Source: Candidatus Woesearchaeota archaeon (GTDB taxonomy: Archaea; Nanobdellota; Nanobdellia; Woesearchaeales; WJKL01). Taken from it: a stretch of DNA of 64,000 bases. The stretch covers positions 1 to 64,000 of the forward strand of contig JAHWIB010000001.1 of assembly GCA_019322815.1 (NCBI GenBank), read 5' to 3'. Positions within the stretch are counted from its first letter, which is position 1. Each line of letters opens with the position of its first letter. The position numbers and the translations under genes are program-made. Under the pieces are notes generated by a model. The model was not told where the DNA came from. It ran no database searches and saw nothing but the letters and a program-made list of their open reading frames with translations. Below are positions 60,483 through 64,000 of the stretch, piece after piece.

Positions 60483-60531
60483 TTACGGAAAAATGTCAAT
60501 TTTTCCGTAATTTCAAAACGCTAAAGTTTTG
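60483..60531. repeat. Two hairpins between tRNA-Asp and tRNA-Tyr
   Basis: TTACGGAAAAAT/ATTTTTCCGTAA (12 bp, loop GTCA, 60483-60510) and CAAAAC/GTTTTG (60514-60531). They are probably terminators or processing signals after tRNA-Tyr. The rest of 60364-60575 shows no gene. Confidence 0.5.
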
Positions 60532-60575
60532 TATGTTACTGTTTTTTAACAAATTTAGTCAATTTAAACTAGAAA

Positions 60576-60706
60576 TCCCCACCCCCGGATTCGAACCAGG
60601 AACCTTTCGGTATCAGCTGGCTCACTTTCATCCTTTATGCAAAATACACAGTCAGTGAGCGGTTTAAACCTACAGCCGAACGCTCTAGCCATTGAGCTAG
60701 GTGGGG
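60576..60706 (-). tRNA. tRNA-Tyr(GUA) with one long intron
   Basis: Acceptor CCCCACC/GGTGGGG with the C1-G72 pair characteristic of archaeal Tyr, discriminator A, anticodon stem TTCGG/CCGAA and anticodon GTA with G37. A 58-nt intron (60612-60669) at 37/38 contains a self-complementary GGTTTAAACC and a strong GCTCAC/GTGAGC stem. The bulge-helix-bulge is less regular than in the other genes. The T-loop TTCGAAT is intact. Confidence 0.92.
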
Positions 60707-60744
60707 TCTGAATAACAAGAATTAGTTTGATTTATAAAGTTTTC

Positions 60745-62163
60745 TTATACCTCAACACCTAAACTATTAGAATAAATATGCTTTTCTTTTCCTTTGACTC
60801 TTAACAAGACCTTTGCTCTTGGCAGCCTGAAATCACCTAATATACTTAATTTTGATTTAATATTATAACTGATTAATCTGTCTTCATTAGGTCCTAATTC
60901 CCCAAGATCCCAGTGTAATATAGTCCCTTTTTTTTCGCTTTTCAGTATTTTAGTTGGTTTTAATGTTCCTGCAATAAATTCTCTTTGAAGTTCAGCTATG
61001 CTTGGGATATAATCAGCTACAATAACACCCTTTATTGGTTTTTTTACCAGGCTTGTTACCTGCAGCATAATCTTTAATGAAGATATTCCTCCTTCTTCTG
61101 TCTTAACTTCACTTATTCCTTTTCTTATTTTTACAGGGCTTCTTGTTATATAAGCTATAGCAGCAATAATAATAAGGGCTGCTGCAATATAAACTATGAT
61201 TCTGTAATTTGTAGTTATATAGACTGTTTTAGTTTGGCCTGGCTCTAACTCAAGATCAATAAGTAAAAACCTCTGTCCATCTTCTTCTTTTATCACAGTT
61301 GATTCTGGATTTGTTTCTGTAAAAAGATTTTTTATAAAACTTACAGGAATCCTTACTTCCTGGACATCTTTTATATTTGATTTGCTGCTATAAGTCGCTT
61401 CAATAACAGTTTTGAAAAAAACACTTTCTTTTTTTACATCTTCTTCAAAACCAAGGGTTTTTTCTCCTATGATTATTATCTGTGATTGAGGCCTGTCAAT
61501 CGTTTTTCCTGATTTTAACAAATCAAAATTTAATTTATATTCTCCTGGAGCCTGCAATGGATCTAAATCATAACTAAGTTCAATATCTTTTGTTTCTAGA
61601 GGTTTTAGCTGGACAGGTTGCTCTGTATTGAACACAGCTAAATCGCTTGTAATTTTAATTGCTAAATCTGTTAGATTCAGTACATTCCTATTTTCTAATG
61701 TAATTTTAATTGTAACAGGTTCTTCTGGAGCAATTTGTTCATTCATTTCATAACTCATTTTTACAGAAGGAAGATATTCACTTACTGCTTGTCCAGGAGG
61801 TTTTATATGTATATATATCAATTCCTCTGTTGTTTCATCTGCGTCTATATCTTTTATTGTAAGTGCAACACCATACATCCCTGGCCCAACATATTTTGTT
61901 GGTGTTATTACTAATCTTTCACTTGCCACACTGTCAGGATAAACTTTAATATCAGTAGAAGGTATATCCCATTCAACTTCAGAAGAATATATCCTAAAGT
62001 TTTGAATAGTCATCAAATTATTTTTAATTGCAATTTCAAATTCAGCAGATTCTTCCAAGAAAATGCTGTCTTTAATAGGGGTTATTTCTACATCATAATC
62101 TGCTGCAGAAACAGTCAAAATACATAAAATAAATATTATTGCCAATAAAAAATGCTTTTTCAT
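60745..62163 (-). CDS. Surface protein with Ig-like domains, membrane anchor and cytoplasmic domain
   Basis: A 472-residue protein: signal peptide (FLLAIIFILCILTVSA), three beta-sandwich regions of the NEW3/CARDB kind (for example FLEESAEFEIAIKNNL and EEPVTIKITLENRN), a transmembrane helix (about 327-345), and a cytoplasmic beta domain of about 125 residues (LKIMLQVTSLVKKPIKGVIVADYIP...LGELGPNEDRLISYNI). The cytoplasmic part resembles the same Ig-like fold, which is unusual inside the cell. The role is unknown. It ends 38 nt upstream of tRNA-Tyr. Confidence 0.8.
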   Translation of the reverse strand: MKKHFLLAIIFILCILTVSAADYDVEITPIKDSIFLEESAEFEIAIKNNLMTIQNFRIYSSEVEWDIPSTDIKVYPDSVASERLVITPTKYVGPGMYGVALTIKDIDADETTEELIYIHIKPPGQAVSEYLPSVKMSYEMNEQIAPEEPVTIKITLENRNVLNLTDLAIKITSDLAVFNTEQPVQLKPLETKDIELSYDLDPLQAPGEYKLNFDLLKSGKTIDRPQSQIIIIGEKTLGFEEDVKKESVFFKTVIEATYSSKSNIKDVQEVRIPVSFIKNLFTETNPESTVIKEEDGQRFLLIDLELEPGQTKTVYITTNYRIIVYIAAALIIIAAIAYITRSPVKIRKGISEVKTEEGGISSLKIMLQVTSLVKKPIKGVIVADYIPSIAELQREFIAGTLKPTKILKSEKKGTILHWDLGELGPNEDRLISYNIKSKLSILGDFRLPRAKVLLRVKGKEKHIYSNSLGVEV

Positions 62164-62279
62164 ACACCTCTCACTACTCTATTTTTAATTATCTCATATT
62201 TAAATCTTTCTAAACACTTTATTTATAAGAAAAAAGTGCGTTTAAAGTTCTATATGTGTTATACAATATATGCCTAAGA

Positions 62280-62381
62280 TATAAATACTCAGAAGACTTA
62301 TATATACTGCTGGGGTGGTTAGTCGCAAAGCGCTGGATGCCTGACTGCGTTGGGATTCAGAACGCTCCGGCTTCCACCTTC
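62280..62381 (+). ncRNA. Candidate small structured RNA with its own promoter
   Basis: An ATATAAATA box (62280-62288) predicts a start near 62308, exactly where a GC-rich segment begins. There, GCTGGGG pairs with CTCCGGC 60 nt later, AGTC pairs with GACT, and GCGTT pairs with AACGC; T-rich sequence follows. It looks tRNA-like at the ends but lacks a T-loop TTC and a complete D-arm. It runs toward the end of the convergent gene at 62382. It could be a guide RNA or a degenerate or split tRNA. Confidence 0.4.
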
Positions 62382-63764
62382 TTATTCTAATTTTCTAACA
62401 ATGCCTTTTGTAGCATCTACTTCTATCAAATCTCCATCTTTAAGGATTTTTGTAGCATTCTTCAGCCCAGTTATACATGGCTTGCCCATCTCTCTGCTGA
62501 CAATAGCAGCATGGCTAGTTATGCCTCCTTCATCTGTTAAAAAAGCAGATGCTTTTCCCATTATTGGAACATAATTTGGTGTGGTAGAATTTGCTATTAA
62601 AATATCTCCTTTTTGAAATTTATTGAATTCCTCTATATTTACAACAATTTTAGCAATACCTCTTACATAGCCTTGATTAGCACAAGTTCCTCTTAAAACT
62701 TTTTCTTCCTTATTCTTTTTTTTATCTTTAGAAAAATAATCATAAAAATAATATAATCTCTGAAGATCACTCCCATAAATAAAATAATATCTCCTTTTTA
62801 GATTTATACAAGCAAAACCCTTCTTTCTTTGATTAATCTCTTCTTTTGTTACTGATAATTTATTTGTATCTATCATTTCAATTATCTCTTTTTGTCGTAA
62901 AAAAGTTATATCATCATATTCCAATCCAAATCTTTTTGCTAATAACTCAAAAGTTGGCTTCATGATTGCTCCTGCATATGCATTTGATTCTGCAACATGA
63001 GTTCTTAAGAAAATTGTATATCTTAATAATTCAACATCTTCATTAAGATTTGTATCTTCATCTTTTTTTAATTTCAAATCAATACTGTTTTTCAACTCTT
63101 CTATAAACATATCAAAATCAAGAAAATCTCCTTGATGATGAAATATTTTAATCCACGCAAAATCTTTCAAGAATTTATTAATTAAGTCCATTGCTTCTTT
63201 ATCTTCTTTTATATTATCCAAATCAATATTTTTATTCTTTATTTTTTTTCTGATTTCATCAAGTGCAATATTGTACTTTGTAATATAATTCTTTTTCAAG
63301 GGTTTTTCAACAGCTTCTTTTACTATCTTTTCAAAAACCTCTGCTGCATTATAGATCCATCTAAAATGGGTAATAATTCCTTCATTAAATACATTAAAGA
63401 ATTTTTTGATTGAATTTAAATCTTTTTTATCTAACTTCTTGGTAAACTCTATAAAATCATTGCATTCATTTTCCATCCTCATTGCAAGATCTTTTATATA
63501 ATACTTATCTGTTCTATACTTATTTAAAATAAATTCATTTGTCCTTTTGTGTTCTTTCATATCCTTCATTAGCTTATTCTGAAAAAAAACAAACCCATCT
63601 AGAAAAAAAGGTGTTCTAAGAGTTTTACTTAAATAATCATTAACATTTGATACAGAACCATCCCAATCCAGTACAGGTGATAAAGGTCTTTCTATCACAA
63701 TATACCATTCTCTTTCAGCAATTTCCTTTGCAATTTCTCTTAATTTATTTGTTTCCATTTTCAA
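62382..63764 (-). CDS. PEP-utilising swivel-domain protein lacking the ATP-grasp and PEP domains
   Basis: A 460-residue protein. The last 80 residues are a PEP-utilising mobile domain with the phospho-acceptor His in DEGGITSHAAIVSRE (about residue 417), as in PEP synthase. The preceding 370 residues are helical and do not resemble the ATP-grasp or PEP-binding domains; the segment RQKEIIEMIDTNKLSVTKEEINQRK recalls the linker in PEP-synthase-like proteins of DPANN. It may be a phosphotransfer enzyme with an unknown substrate, distantly like rifampin phosphotransferase. The N-terminal function is not assigned. Confidence 0.83.
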   Translation of the reverse strand: MKMETNKLREIAKEIAEREWYIVIERPLSPVLDWDGSVSNVNDYLSKTLRTPFFLDGFVFFQNKLMKDMKEHKRTNEFILNKYRTDKYYIKDLAMRMENECNDFIEFTKKLDKKDLNSIKKFFNVFNEGIITHFRWIYNAAEVFEKIVKEAVEKPLKKNYITKYNIALDEIRKKIKNKNIDLDNIKEDKEAMDLINKFLKDFAWIKIFHHQGDFLDFDMFIEELKNSIDLKLKKDEDTNLNEDVELLRYTIFLRTHVAESNAYAGAIMKPTFELLAKRFGLEYDDITFLRQKEIIEMIDTNKLSVTKEEINQRKKGFACINLKRRYYFIYGSDLQRLYYFYDYFSKDKKKNKEEKVLRGTCANQGYVRGIAKIVVNIEEFNKFQKGDILIANSTTPNYVPIMGKASAFLTDEGGITSHAAIVSREMGKPCITGLKNATKILKDGDLIEVDATKGIVRKLE

Positions 63765-63794
63765 AAATTAAAAAAAGAAAAAAATATTAGCTAA

Positions 63795-64000
63795 CTATAA
63801 ACTAGCTAAGTATTCGAAGGCAGGGCCTAATTCTTTTTCTACATCTATGTTTGTCTCAAATGTCTTTTCTGCAACATATATCTTAGGTTTATCAATAGTT
63901 GCTATTGTAAATTCACATGCCACATCATAACCAGTTCCTTCTGCAAAATGTGATCTTCCAATTATGTCTTCTAATCTCTTGCTGTCTAATTCTTCTCCCA
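63795..64000 (-). CDS. Hypothetical protein, C-terminal part only
   Basis: An open frame enters from the window edge and ends TAG at 63795-63797. About 68 residues are visible, including GTGYDVACEFTIATIDKPKI and EKELGPAFEYLASL. No family is recognised. It lies 30 nt upstream of the PEP-utilising protein and is probably in the same operon. Confidence 0.65.
   Translation of the reverse strand, partial: GEELDSKRLEDIIGRSHFAEGTGYDVACEFTIATIDKPKIYVAEKTFETNIDVEKELGPAFEYLASL

Noticed and set aside
62308..62381. A complete tRNA on the plus strand
   Set aside because: The ends pair like an acceptor stem, but there is no TTC T-loop and too few bases for both D- and anticodon arms. Kept only as a candidate RNA.

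Overview
The window is archaeal. It carries an archaeal 16S/tRNA-Ala/23S operon, split RNA polymerase genes (Rpo1N/Rpo1C and Rpo2N/Rpo2C), archaeal-eukaryal ribosomal proteins (eL41, eS27, eL42, eL37, eS8, eL30), aIF2-alpha, aIF1A, Nop10, an Sm-like protein, GINS, prefoldin, a TrmB regulator and TATA boxes about 26 bases upstream of many leaderless starts. AT-rich composition, dense gene packing, many small surface and membrane proteins, a Woesearchaeota-type S-layer protein and reduced or divergent enzymes point to a DPANN archaeon, probably near Woesearchaeota/Pacearchaeota/Nanoarchaeota. The exact lineage is an inference.

Layout. 1-3664 (minus): a stable-RNA block in the order tRNA-Val, a 162-aa orphan, tRNA-Gly, tRNA-Ile, tRNA-Glu, eL41, 16S, tRNA-Ala, 23S (cut by the window edge). 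3.7-7.6 kb (plus): ScpA, a small protein, prefoldin alpha, FtsY and three small membrane proteins. 7.6-11.5 kb (minus): half a Hel308-like helicase, a small orphan, and adjacent gpmI and eno (3PG to PEP). 11.5-18 kb (minus): a cell-surface operon of two related anchored proteins, a 1472-residue protein with four LamG domains and an AbrB-type regulator. 18-21 kb (minus): SpoIIM-like protein, then the classic eS27 / aIF2-alpha / Nop10 / PAC2 operon. 21-26 kb: glycosyltransferase-TPR, eL42, GINS, radical SAM-TRAM, a mini S-layer-type protein and a HEPN/MNT toxin-antitoxin pair. 26-29.5 kb: the S-layer gene, a long AT-rich promoter region and tRNA-Leu. 29.5-41.4 kb: lipoprotein, eL37, Sm-like protein, eS8, DNA glycosylase, LspA, a papain-like protease with an HExxH motif, aIF1A, SppA, a structured intergenic element and a Lys-rich two-repeat protein. 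41.5-45.2 kb: U32 protein, TIM-barrel protein and a short Dph2. 45.2-50.9 kb: TrmB regulator with a shared divergent operator, asd/lysC/dapA and an ACT protein. 50.9-60.4 kb (minus): the RNA polymerase / uS12 / uS7 operon headed by tRNA-Asp and tRNA-Lys. 60.5-64 kb: tRNA-Tyr, an anchored surface protein, a candidate small RNA and a PEP-utilising swivel-domain protein.

The most striking signal is intron density in stable RNAs. Reading both strands by hand I find nine tRNA genes carrying fourteen introns, plus a 103-nt intron in 16S. Four tRNAs (Ala, Glu, Val, Asp) are interrupted inside the T-loop at the same site, 59/60, each with a recognisable bulge-helix-bulge. tRNA-Val has three introns, one of them in the D-loop, and tRNA-Leu has an 18-nt intron in the anticodon stem. 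A second theme is a split surface module: the two halves of an S-layer-type domain flank a variable insert in three proteins of this window. A third is a structured leader with a Met/Lys/Thr-rich 25-codon reading frame in front of aspartate kinase.
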